From Gimesia chilikensis (lineage in GTDB: Bacteria > Planctomycetota > Planctomycetia > Planctomycetales > Planctomycetaceae): DNA of 64,000 nucleotides. Made by a program: the position numbers and the translations under genes. Positions 28,668 through 37,083 of the stretch are shown piece by piece (the stretch's first letter is position 1; each line of letters opens with the position of its first letter). The notes below the pieces were generated by a model that did no database searches, was not told the DNA's origin, and worked only from the letters and a program-made list of their open reading frames with translations. The stretch lies in the NCBI RefSeq assembly GCF_007744075.1, contig NZ_CP036266.1:3209748-3273747 (forward strand), in the 5' to 3' direction.

Positions 28668-30947
28668 TTATACCAGGCCTTTTTTCTTCCGCAGGAACCA
28701 TTCCAGGGAGAGCAGCAGCACGAACAGGAGCAGAAAATACCAGTTGTCCCAGAGTGATATTCGCCTGTATCGGGTCAGGTCGTTGTTCCAGGATTTGTCC
28801 TTGTTCATCCGGTTGAGGAAGCTGCCCAGCTCTTCAGGAGGGACAGCTATTCCCCCCGAGAGTGAGGCGATCGTTTCGAGCAGCGAGTAGTCGGCTGCGG
28901 GATTATCCAGTTCCAGATCCCGGGGATCGACGATGAAACGTGTGGTGGCATCAAAACCCAGTGAAACGCCGTTCTGTTCTGCATGCACGGTCACCCAGTA
29001 ATCCCCGGGCTTCGTCGTCTGAGAAAAAGTCGTACGGGATGTTTCTCCCGTTCCCACGACTTCAACTTGAGACGTCTTACCAGAGGGACCTGCAACCTGG
29101 ACCGTAAACTTCACATCACTTAACGGTTTCCCCTCCGGGCCCCGGGCACCAAACAGGATGGGGACCTGACTGCCGGGAGCGACGTTTCGAGGTTCAACCC
29201 GGGTCCAGACGCTCTGATCCGAGTCATTCTCTTTGTGAGCCAGCCAGAGGATCATTTGTCGCCAGAATCGCTCGTGCTCCTTACGGTGTCCTGAGAGAAA
29301 CCACTGGAAGGTCGTATCGCCGGCAAACGCCATGACCCGGGCTCCTCCCACATCGGAGGCAAACAGCAGAGGTACGGCCCCGTTCCCTGCGGATTGGGCC
29401 AGGACTTCGACCGTCTCATACTTCTTACGGAGCTTATTAGCTCCTTTCAGGGGGGACAGTTCATTCCAGAGTTGGCGATTGCGGTCTGCCGAACTATCGA
29501 GTTGCATGACATACCGTTGCAGGCCCAGTGACGTGGGGATCATTTTCAGATCTTCAAAATGATGCAGGTCTTTTGCGATCCCATTTCCCGTCTGTTTTTC
29601 ACTGCTCCGCATTTCGACCGGAATAAAGTTGTCCAATGGCGTGTTCGTGTAACCTCCGGGGCCGAAACTGTGATAACCACCGGTCATCAGCAGGCCGGAA
29701 CCCTGATCCACCTGGGCGGCGATCTTACGCAGCAGTGTTGGTCCCAGGAGATCCGCGGGGACATCTCCAATGATGAATACATCGTATTTGGAAACATCAT
29801 TCAGGTCGGGGCTGGTTGGTTTTCTGCCCCCGGAGAAACCGCTGCCCATGGGGATATAGTCGAGCTGAATTTTAGGGTCATTCATGGAGCGGATGAATTT
29901 CTGCTCCGGTCGAAGCGCGTCGAAATAGGCGACCTGTACGCCCCCTTTCTGGACGGTGACAATCGTTTCCAGGCGGTTGTTCGTCTGCTTGATTTCTCCA
30001 TCGAGGGGAACCGCTTCGACGGCAATTTTGTATTCTCCCGGCACTTCTGGAGTCCAGAAGAGTTCGACGGTGTCGAGCTCGTTATTCTGGGTGGGATGAA
30101 TCTGGGTAGCGACCCGGGAATTGTTATAAGGAGCCGCAGGCAGCATCAGGCCGGCTTCACCGATCTTTTTCCCCGCTCGATCTTCAACCAGAAGCCGGAC
30201 GGTGACATCTTTCCCGGACGCACCCAGGCTGCGGACCTTGACGGTAATTGGCGTGGTTTTCTTTTCAAAAACCAGCGGATCAATCACCAGGTTTTCCATG
30301 ACCAGATCCAGGGTGGTGTCCTGCAACGTGGAAGAACCAAAGCCGAGCGTGTAGATGGGGATGCCGGCATCGCCGAAATAGCTGGCCTGTGATCTGATAT
30401 CGACATCATGGGGGGGAAGCGAACGTTCCGCTCCATCAGAAAGCAGCAGAATGCCGACCAGTTGTTCCTGTTGCAGTTCGCCGGAGAGCATTTCCAATGC
30501 GTAACCGATGGCCGTCTGCTGTCCTTCCGCTTCATCGGAGAATGTTTCAACAGGCGACAGATCCTGTGCAAAATCAAACCGCCTGATTTTGATATTCTTA
30601 TCCATCTCCTTGAACGCAGGCTGGGCGGTTTCCAGGGTTTTGAGCAGTTCATTGCGGCGGGTGGTGCTCGCGGGGCCGTCCTGAGTCTGCATGCTGCGAC
30701 TGGAATCGGCCAGGATGTACAACCAGGACTGACGGACTGTTTTGTCGGTCAGTTCGATCGCGGGACGCAGCATCATGAAAGCCAGCAGTAAGACGATCAG
30801 CAGCCGCAGACCGATCAATGTTCGCCTGATCGGACGGGAAAAATACCTGACGCGCCCGGGATAGGTGGTGAGAACCAATGCGAACAGCGCGATGATAAGC
30901 AGGATCATCGTGGGCCAGGACCAGATTGGTTCAAAGATTGGTTTCAT
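28668..30947 (-). CDS. Membrane protein with VWA-like and glutamine-amidotransferase-like domains
   Basis: The 759 residues include two N-terminal helices (about 12-30, 42-62). A von Willebrand A-like domain follows with a MIDAS-type ADSSRSMQ (about 80-87) and LLLSDGAE near 172. A beta-rich middle leads to a class I GATase-like domain (VQVAYFDALRP about 327, FIIGDVPAD about 375, LLMTGGYHSFGPGG about 405). One C-terminal helix is followed by KKK. The GATase nucleophile Cys is absent, so this part is structural, as in other homologues. Such proteins sit in Bat/aerotolerance-type loci of planctomycetes. It is transcribed after the BatA gene with a 45-nt gap. Confidence 0.85.
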   Translation of the reverse strand: MKPIFEPIWSWPTMILLIIALFALVLTTYPGRVRYFSRPIRRTLIGLRLLIVLLLAFMMLRPAIELTDKTVRQSWLYILADSSRSMQTQDGPASTTRRNELLKTLETAQPAFKEMDKNIKIRRFDFAQDLSPVETFSDEAEGQQTAIGYALEMLSGELQQEQLVGILLLSDGAERSLPPHDVDIRSQASYFGDAGIPIYTLGFGSSTLQDTTLDLVMENLVIDPLVFEKKTTPITVKVRSLGASGKDVTVRLLVEDRAGKKIGEAGLMLPAAPYNNSRVATQIHPTQNNELDTVELFWTPEVPGEYKIAVEAVPLDGEIKQTNNRLETIVTVQKGGVQVAYFDALRPEQKFIRSMNDPKIQLDYIPMGSGFSGGRKPTSPDLNDVSKYDVFIIGDVPADLLGPTLLRKIAAQVDQGSGLLMTGGYHSFGPGGYTNTPLDNFIPVEMRSSEKQTGNGIAKDLHHFEDLKMIPTSLGLQRYVMQLDSSADRNRQLWNELSPLKGANKLRKKYETVEVLAQSAGNGAVPLLFASDVGGARVMAFAGDTTFQWFLSGHRKEHERFWRQMILWLAHKENDSDQSVWTRVEPRNVAPGSQVPILFGARGPEGKPLSDVKFTVQVAGPSGKTSQVEVVGTGETSRTTFSQTTKPGDYWVTVHAEQNGVSLGFDATTRFIVDPRDLELDNPAADYSLLETIASLSGGIAVPPEELGSFLNRMNKDKSWNNDLTRYRRISLWDNWYFLLLFVLLLSLEWFLRKKKGLV

Positions 30948-30992
30948 GAGAGAGTCAGTTTCACATCAGACAGTGCTTGTCTGAGTTGTCGT

Positions 30993-33488
30993 TCAGGATG
31001 TGGATTCTTCTGAAGGTTGATCGATTTCGTAAAAATAGTTTGCAGTAAAATGTTCCAGACAGAAGACGGTCAGCAGAAGAGTGACCAGGATCGGAAAGAT
31101 TTCGACACCAAGTCGCCCCGTTCGGATGGTGCGTTTCAGTCCTTCCATATCGCGGGTCATACTGTAACGTTCTGCTCCCAGGATCTGATCCAGTTCCTGA
31201 TTGCTGATAGGGCGGAAATTGCTTTCGGCCGGATTGACATTCACGCTGAATCCGCTTGAGGACCGAGTGGCGTTACTCGAATTATCGATAAGCTCGTAAT
31301 GGCCGACGACCCGGGTATCCGGAATAGAGACCTGATGCGTTCCCTGTTTGACTTCAATGGGAAGCTGTTTCAAATCGGGGGTTCTGAGCAGGAACGATTC
31401 CGGTGTGGTGGCGGTAGCCGGCCATTGATAGATGGCAACTTCGCCAGCCAGATAGTTGGTTCGATTGGAGCGTGTACGGATCAGGTAGCGGGTCAACTGG
31501 TCGGCAAACGCGAGATAAGACCAGCGGGCATACAGGAGCTGGCTCCAGCCCTGAGCGTCGATACCTGTGGTCAAGACGACGACCTTTCCCCTGCCGAGAT
31601 TACGTTCGATGATGGCGGGCGAATGGCGGGCATCGGTATAGCGGGCGATGACCTGGTCCGGGTTTTCCGGTTCCACACGCCAGTAGCGGTTGACTTCCAT
31701 GTTTGAGAGTTCTCCGGTGCCTCCCAGGTCCTGAAAATAAGAGAACAGTGCGTGCTCATTGTGTTCCAGGTCCAGGAATTCCGGCGGGATGAACTTGAGT
31801 GAGCCTAACAGTTCCAAGGGCAGGAGTTCTTGTGCCGGACGGGAGTTGAACGAGACGATTGTCGATTCAGGTGCATCGCCGTCGCTGCCCATCAGTACTC
31901 CCAGGCCTCCCCCCTGTTTGACATAATCTGTAAACTGCTGCCACAGACTGTCAGGCAGGCTGGTGATGTTGATCAGGTAGATGGCGGCATATTCTTCCAG
32001 GGGGAGTGTTGCGATCTGGTTGAGGGGGGCGATCTCACACTGATAGCGGTTCTTTTTAAGGGCGACCAAAGGTCTGGGGGCCAGGGCATCATTCCATAGA
32101 CGGGCAGAGCTGGCATCAGGACTGACAATCAGAATCTTGGGTGGAGGTCGGGCGGTGATGGTAAAATAACGGACATCATCGGGTAGATAGGGATCTGAAG
32201 AGGTGATCCGCAGTTCCCCCTGCGTGACCGGCTGGTCGACATTCGGCAGGCTCATTTCCAGCTGGGGGCCCGGTTTTGCTCCGGTGGTCACATTCTCTGT
32301 TGCGGGAGCATCGTCTGGAGATGCGACCGTGGAAAGCGGGCGTTGATCCCGTTTGATCAACTGTCCTTTCTCGTTTTGTGTGTATAGCTCCAGAAACGTG
32401 TCACTGGCCGTGATGCCTGTAGATGTGATTTCCGCTTTGATCGAGACGGAATTGCCCAGTGTGATCGATTCACGTGAGAGATCCAGGTGGGAAATCCCGA
32501 TGTTCTGGGGACTGGTCACTCCGACATCAATCACGTAGATTCCCAGCCATTTAAGCTTTTCCAGCTGCTGTTGAATTAACTGGGAAGGCTGGCTGCGCCA
32601 GGCGGTGCGGGCCAGATCGGTATAGATATAGATTTCCCGCACAAACTGATCAGAGCTGGCTGCCTGTGAACCTGAGGACTGGCGTTCGTTCTGACTGCGT
32701 TTGAAATCATCTTCCTGACGATTGATGGCAGTGCGGAGGCGATCATCCAGGTAGAGGGACCAGGCGGATGTTTTGAGGGACTTGAGCCGGGATTTTACCG
32801 CGGTGAGGTCCGACTGAAATGGAGAGATATCTTCGCTGCTGCTGTTCAGAATAGAGACCCTGCTCTGCGCGGGGAGATTACTCAAATGCTCTTCGGCGAT
32901 GGACTGGGCCTGTTCCAGTCGTGACTGGTTTTCCTGGCGGTAGTCCATGCTCAGGCTGGTATCAAACAGGAAGATCGCCGTGACCGGAATGTTCTCAGAA
33001 ACCGCCGGTAAGGGAGCAGAAATTTCCGCGAAGACTCTCCTTTGATAAGGCCAGAGAACCAGGAGTGCTATCAGCAGGAACGCAGCGCCTCCGATGCCTC
33101 CCCTTAGAAAAGTGCGTCGTGTATTCAAAGACTGCTGGGAGATCCTCTGTTTCTGATAATGTCTCATCAATCCCAGGTAGGCCAACACCGCCAAGACAAT
33201 GATGGAACAGAACATGACCAGTTCGTACGTCGAAAAATTGTAATTGGCTGGTGGGAGTGAGGGACGTGTCAGTGCCAGGACAATGGCGACGATGATCAGA
33301 ATTCGCAGGAGCAGGAGCCAGATGTGTCGCAGTTTGAGGCGTTGCGAGTTTTGAATTTTACGTCGCTGCAACAGCGCTAAGGCCGGGAAGATCAGTTTTT
33401 TGGGTTTGGAACGAAGCAGAAAGTGGAGAATCACCGGGATTGTTGCCAGCAGAATTCCAAGTAATAAACCAGGGTGAATGAGTGACAT
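30993..33488 (-). CDS. BatA/VWA domain protein (aerotolerance regulator N-terminal type)
   Basis: This 831-aa membrane protein starts with the BatA N-terminal module: helix 6-24, KPKKLIFPALALLQRRK, a second helix 56-77. A further pair of helices lies near 90-108 and 130-147, then a VWA domain with the intact MIDAS motif DTSLSM (about 174-179), VSILNSSSED, and EIYIYTDLARTAW near 288. A GATase-like region (PKILIVSPDASS about 450; GGGLGVLMGSDGD about 525) and a C-terminal helix complete it. It probably binds divalent metal and partner proteins at the inner membrane. It is the second gene of a four-gene minus-strand run. The MoxR ATPase and DUF58 genes common in such loci are not within the window. 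Confidence 0.88.
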   Translation of the reverse strand: MSLIHPGLLLGILLATIPVILHFLLRSKPKKLIFPALALLQRRKIQNSQRLKLRHIWLLLLRILIIVAIVLALTRPSLPPANYNFSTYELVMFCSIIVLAVLAYLGLMRHYQKQRISQQSLNTRRTFLRGGIGGAAFLLIALLVLWPYQRRVFAEISAPLPAVSENIPVTAIFLFDTSLSMDYRQENQSRLEQAQSIAEEHLSNLPAQSRVSILNSSSEDISPFQSDLTAVKSRLKSLKTSAWSLYLDDRLRTAINRQEDDFKRSQNERQSSGSQAASSDQFVREIYIYTDLARTAWRSQPSQLIQQQLEKLKWLGIYVIDVGVTSPQNIGISHLDLSRESITLGNSVSIKAEITSTGITASDTFLELYTQNEKGQLIKRDQRPLSTVASPDDAPATENVTTGAKPGPQLEMSLPNVDQPVTQGELRITSSDPYLPDDVRYFTITARPPPKILIVSPDASSARLWNDALAPRPLVALKKNRYQCEIAPLNQIATLPLEEYAAIYLINITSLPDSLWQQFTDYVKQGGGLGVLMGSDGDAPESTIVSFNSRPAQELLPLELLGSLKFIPPEFLDLEHNEHALFSYFQDLGGTGELSNMEVNRYWRVEPENPDQVIARYTDARHSPAIIERNLGRGKVVVLTTGIDAQGWSQLLYARWSYLAFADQLTRYLIRTRSNRTNYLAGEVAIYQWPATATTPESFLLRTPDLKQLPIEVKQGTHQVSIPDTRVVGHYELIDNSSNATRSSSGFSVNVNPAESNFRPISNQELDQILGAERYSMTRDMEGLKRTIRTGRLGVEIFPILVTLLLTVFCLEHFTANYFYEIDQPSEESTS

Positions 33489-33574
33489 AGATTGATGTGT
33501 CTATTGGAGAGTCTGATTGGCGATTCAGATCGTTACGATTTGTGATCTCTTTTCTATTCCGCTCATTGAGTCAA

Positions 33575-34405
33575 CTAAAACTGCGTGCTGGGGCGTGATT
33601 CTCCGCCGCCGTTTCCGCGTTGCGGGGGCTGCAGTTCGAATGTCTCGAGGCTGAAATCGATCTGTTCCTGCAACTTGGATTTACGGACCATGTTCTCGGG
33701 GATGAAAGTCAGGATGGCAGCCTGATACTCACCCGATTCAATCAGGTAGATCTGTATTACATAAGGGGCGCCATCGATGGGCATTTTGGGAGTAAATTGT
33801 TTGAAGGTGAAATCTTTAGACTTGATATAACCCCGCTTACGGGGAAAGCGTTTGGTAACAAAGTCTTTCGTATTCAAAGACTCGTTGAAAGTGATGGAGA
33901 GCTGGTTATTGACTTCGTTGATAAAATTGCCAGCAGCTTCCTGCTCCTCGTTCTGCAACAGCGAGTAATTGCACAGCACATATAGATAGGCTGGGCGATC
34001 CACAGTTTCATTTTCCAGATCGACGGGGACTTCCGTTCGCCAGGCGCCTTCAAGACCGGGGAGTTTGAGATCGGCAAAATCCGGCTGTCGGGGGTCGATC
34101 GTCTGTGTCGGCTCCGCTGGTTCCGCTTCTCCATTCTCACCTGCCGGAACTGCTGCTGGTGCGGCAGCGGAAATTTCCTGAAAATCGAGGGGGGGACGGA
34201 AGTGAATCGAAGGAGCGCTCCAGGTACCAGCGAGTGCCTGATTCCGTTCATGCAGATATGAGAAATACTGCTCCGTTTCGTTGAGTCGCTGCTCGTACGT
34301 CTCTGCGCCACAACCAGAGCACAGAATCGCCAGATTCAGGCAAAGCAGAACGGGCAGGCTCATGTTTCGCTTAAGCAGGAGACAAGACAGGAAGCTGTTT
34401 TTCAT
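33575..34405 (-). CDS. Putative lipoprotein, unknown function
   Basis: This 276-aa protein has a long hydrophobic N-terminus and a lipobox LCSGC, giving a predicted lipid-anchored mature protein starting CGAETYEQRLNE. A second Met at residue 15 (34363) would give a more usual 19-residue signal; neither start has a clear ribosome site. The mature part contains a Glu/Pro/Ala linker (about 75-105), a beta-rich domain (WRTEVPVDLENETVDRPAYLYVLC) and a Gly/Pro end. It precedes the BatA gene by 86 nt on the same strand, so it is probably co-transcribed and may be the envelope partner of that operon. Function not recognisable. Confidence 0.75.
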   Translation of the reverse strand: MKNSFLSCLLLKRNMSLPVLLCLNLAILCSGCGAETYEQRLNETEQYFSYLHERNQALAGTWSAPSIHFRPPLDFQEISAAAPAAVPAGENGEAEPAEPTQTIDPRQPDFADLKLPGLEGAWRTEVPVDLENETVDRPAYLYVLCNYSLLQNEEQEAAGNFINEVNNQLSITFNESLNTKDFVTKRFPRKRGYIKSKDFTFKQFTPKMPIDGAPYVIQIYLIESGEYQAAILTFIPENMVRKSKLQEQIDFSLETFELQPPQRGNGGGESRPSTQF

Positions 34406-34671
34406 AGTTAATCACAAGCCCCATTCTGATAAAGGGTTGGGAGCGGTATATGTATTATCGACTCTACAACGGGAGTGGTTTAGTGCCTGCTGTCTGAAGT
34501 TCCTATCTGATGGTGAACAGAAAAACTTGATCCCGATTGGGTGACTTGATTTAAATTATCGAAATTCGTTCTTTCCCTGATGTTCACGCTGATCTGATCG
34601 GATCAACTTATTGATATTGTTGATGATACAGAGGGGAACGTCAACTTCGATCATTTTGTGTGCAGAAGTTT

Positions 34672-35952
34672 TTAATGATCGGCCCGATAGCGGATTTCGC
34701 CGGAGACAACCACGACTTCTGCCCTGCCCTGTAGTTCTTTGCCCAGAAACGGGCTGTTGTGACTGGAAGATTTCAAGTTTTCCCGCTGAAGAACATAGCG
34801 GACCTCAGGGTTGATGAGGGTGATATCAGCGTCTGCTCCCGGAGCGAGTGTTCCCTTGGCGAGCCCCAGAATGCGGGCCGGACCAATTGTGAGTTTGCTG
34901 ATCAATTCCGGCCATGTTAAATGCCCCGGTGTGATCAGGGTCTGCAGGCAGACTGGCAGCAGAGTTTCCAGACCAATGATGCCAAAGTCAGCACCCAGGA
35001 TTTCATCTGTTTTCTTCTCGGCAGCATGCGGAGTATGGTCCGAGCAGATCACTTCAATCGTGCCATCTTTGAGGCCTTCGATCAGGGCGTCAATATGTTC
35101 CTGAGAGCGGAGCGGAGGCAGAACTTTGTAATTGGGATCATAAGTTTCCAGCATCTGGTCCGTTAGAGTGAGATGATGGGGAGTAACGTCGGCGGAGACC
35201 TGGATTCCAGACGCCTTGGCGCGTCTGATCTGGGCGACACTGTTTTGTGTGGAGATGCACATCAGGTGGATGCGTCCGCGTGTCAGTTCGGCCAGGGCGA
35301 TATCCCGATTGACCATGATCTCTTCAGCTGCTGCGGGAATCCCCTTCAAACCCAATACGGTTGAGTGAAACCCTTCGTGCATCTGTCCTTTCTCGGTCAG
35401 TTCCGCGACTTGCGGACGATTTAAAATCGGGCGGCCGAACATGCGCGTGTACTCCAGGGCGCACCGCATGATTTCGGCACTCTCGATAGGTTTGTCGGCA
35501 TCGGTGAAACCGACCGCCTGGCCGGCGACCAGCTGCCCGATTTCAGCGAGCTCTTTCCCCTCGTTGTTTTTGGTGACTGCTCCCAGGGGAAAGACGTGAC
35601 AGTTAGATGCCCGCTCGGCCTGCAGCAGAATGAACTCTGCGGAAGATCGGTCGTCGACAACTGGAGCGGTATTCGGCAGACAACCCAGCGAAGTCACACC
35701 ACCGGCCAATGCCGCAGCCGTACCGGTTTCAATGGTTTCGTCTTCTTCGAAACCTGGCTCGCACAGGGAGACGTGCAGGTCAATGAACCCGGGGCTGACA
35801 ATCAATCCTGTGGCATCGATCACTTCGTCTGCTATGACATCGTCATCGCAGAGTCCTGTAATCTTTCCTCCTTCGACGAGCAGGTTGCCCTGCACATCCA
35901 GATCTTGCGAAGGATCGATAATGTGCCCGTTTTTGATAAGGAGAGATTTCAT
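34672..35952 (-). CDS. pyrC: Dihydroorotase homologue with lost metal ligands (PyrC'-type, probably non-catalytic)
   Basis: The 426-aa protein is clearly of the class I dihydroorotase fold and length, with [11 protein letters not shown] near 58, [19 protein letters not shown] and [14 protein letters not shown]. The zinc-site residues are mostly gone: His60 is kept, the second His of HxH is Ser62, the His of the usual HCED motif is Asn178, and the His of HxxHxST is Cys232. Asp151 and Asp305 remain, and the usual Arg after HxH is Cys. It is therefore expected to be inactive. The gene starts inside the stop of pyrB (4-nt overlap), the arrangement known for class A aspartate transcarbamoylase, where PyrC' scaffolds PyrB. 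Confidence 0.9.
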   Translation of the reverse strand: MKSLLIKNGHIIDPSQDLDVQGNLLVEGGKITGLCDDDVIADEVIDATGLIVSPGFIDLHVSLCEPGFEEDETIETGTAAALAGGVTSLGCLPNTAPVVDDRSSAEFILLQAERASNCHVFPLGAVTKNNEGKELAEIGQLVAGQAVGFTDADKPIESAEIMRCALEYTRMFGRPILNRPQVAELTEKGQMHEGFHSTVLGLKGIPAAAEEIMVNRDIALAELTRGRIHLMCISTQNSVAQIRRAKASGIQVSADVTPHHLTLTDQMLETYDPNYKVLPPLRSQEHIDALIEGLKDGTIEVICSDHTPHAAEKKTDEILGADFGIIGLETLLPVCLQTLITPGHLTWPELISKLTIGPARILGLAKGTLAPGADADITLINPEVRYVLQRENLKSSSHNSPFLGKELQGRAEVVVVSGEIRYRADH

Positions 35953-36935
35953 CCAGATGTTCCCTGGGAGGCAATACGTTGTAAGTGAAGCAGGTAGAGG
36001 CAGGCCATGCGGATAATCAGCCCGTTACTGACCTGTCCGAGAATGACAGAGTGCGGGCCATCAGCTACGTCGGGAGTAATCTCCACACCACGGTTGATTG
36101 GTCCGGGAGCCAGAATCAGCACATCCTCTTTGGCTTTGTTGATGCGCTGTTTATTCATGCCGAACAGGTGAGCGTATTCGCGAATCGACGGGAAATAATG
36201 TCCGCGTTGGCGTTCGAATTGAATCCGCAGCAGGTTCAGGCAGTCGGTGCGATCGATCACGTCGTCCAGGCTGTTGGAAACTTCTACACCCAGCTGCTCA
36301 ATATCGGTGGGGATTAGTGTGGTGGGACCGCAGACGATCACGTGAGCCCCCAGTTTTTTCAGACCCCAGATATTCGACCGTGCGACCCGGCTATGGAGGA
36401 TATCACCGACGAGGGTGACGGTCAGTCCTGCAATTTTCCCGAAATGCTCGCGGATGGTAAAGATGTCCAACAGAGCCTGGGTTGGATGCTCGTGCGTTCC
36501 ATCGCCAGCGTTGAGAATATTCGCATCCAGGTGTTGTGCCAGAAGCTGCGGGGCACCGGGAGTTTTGTGTCGGACAACTACGTAGGAGACTCCCATGGCC
36601 TCGATGGTTTTGGCGGTGTCGACAAAGCTTTCCCCTTTGGAAAGGCTGCTGCCGGAGGCGGTGAAATCAACTGTGTCGGCACTGAGTCGTTTGGCTGCGA
36701 GACCAAAGCTGATGCGGGTGCGTGTGGAAGGTTCGAAGAACAGGTTCGCAACCACGGTGCCTGCCAGCGGGGTGAGTTTGGTTTCTCCAATGTTTGCGAG
36801 CCGCTTAAATTCGGCTGCCTGATTCAGGATGATGTTCAGCTCATCCCGGGAGAGGTCCTGCAGTCCTAAAATGTGTTTCCGGTTCCAGCCACGGGAGATG
36901 TCGGTTCGATACTCATGGTCGATATTCATAGTCAC
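35949..36935 (-). CDS. pyrB: Aspartate carbamoyltransferase catalytic chain
   Basis: It joins carbamoyl phosphate and L-aspartate to N-carbamoyl-aspartate, the committed step of pyrimidine synthesis. At 328 aa, the carbamoyl-phosphate site [12 protein letters not shown] (STRTR at 70-74), the 80s-loop lysine in SSLSKGES (Lys100), [10 protein letters not shown] (His150) and the aspartate-domain GPTTL / [10 protein letters not shown] are all intact. The N-terminal extension before the first helix suits a class A (PyrB-PyrC') holoenzyme, and pyrC' overlaps it by 4 nt downstream. No pyrI regulatory-chain gene is present. The upstream 148 nt presumably hold the promoter; I see no attenuator-like hairpin plus T-run. 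Confidence 0.95.
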   Translation of the reverse strand: MTMNIDHEYRTDISRGWNRKHILGLQDLSRDELNIILNQAAEFKRLANIGETKLTPLAGTVVANLFFEPSTRTRISFGLAAKRLSADTVDFTASGSSLSKGESFVDTAKTIEAMGVSYVVVRHKTPGAPQLLAQHLDANILNAGDGTHEHPTQALLDIFTIREHFGKIAGLTVTLVGDILHSRVARSNIWGLKKLGAHVIVCGPTTLIPTDIEQLGVEVSNSLDDVIDRTDCLNLLRIQFERQRGHYFPSIREYAHLFGMNKQRINKAKEDVLILAPGPINRGVEITPDVADGPHSVILGQVSNGLIIRMACLYLLHLQRIASQGTSG

Positions 36936-37083
36936 ATCAGATAAGTGTGTGCGTTCGTCAACTGGCGGAGCCGCCCGTGTGCTGCCGGCCGACGGAGGTC
37001 GTTTTTCACAGGACTGGAAGAGATGTTACCAACCCTCTGTCCTCCCTTCAAGGAGCGTGGTTGGAGATAATTGGCTGCGGTTC

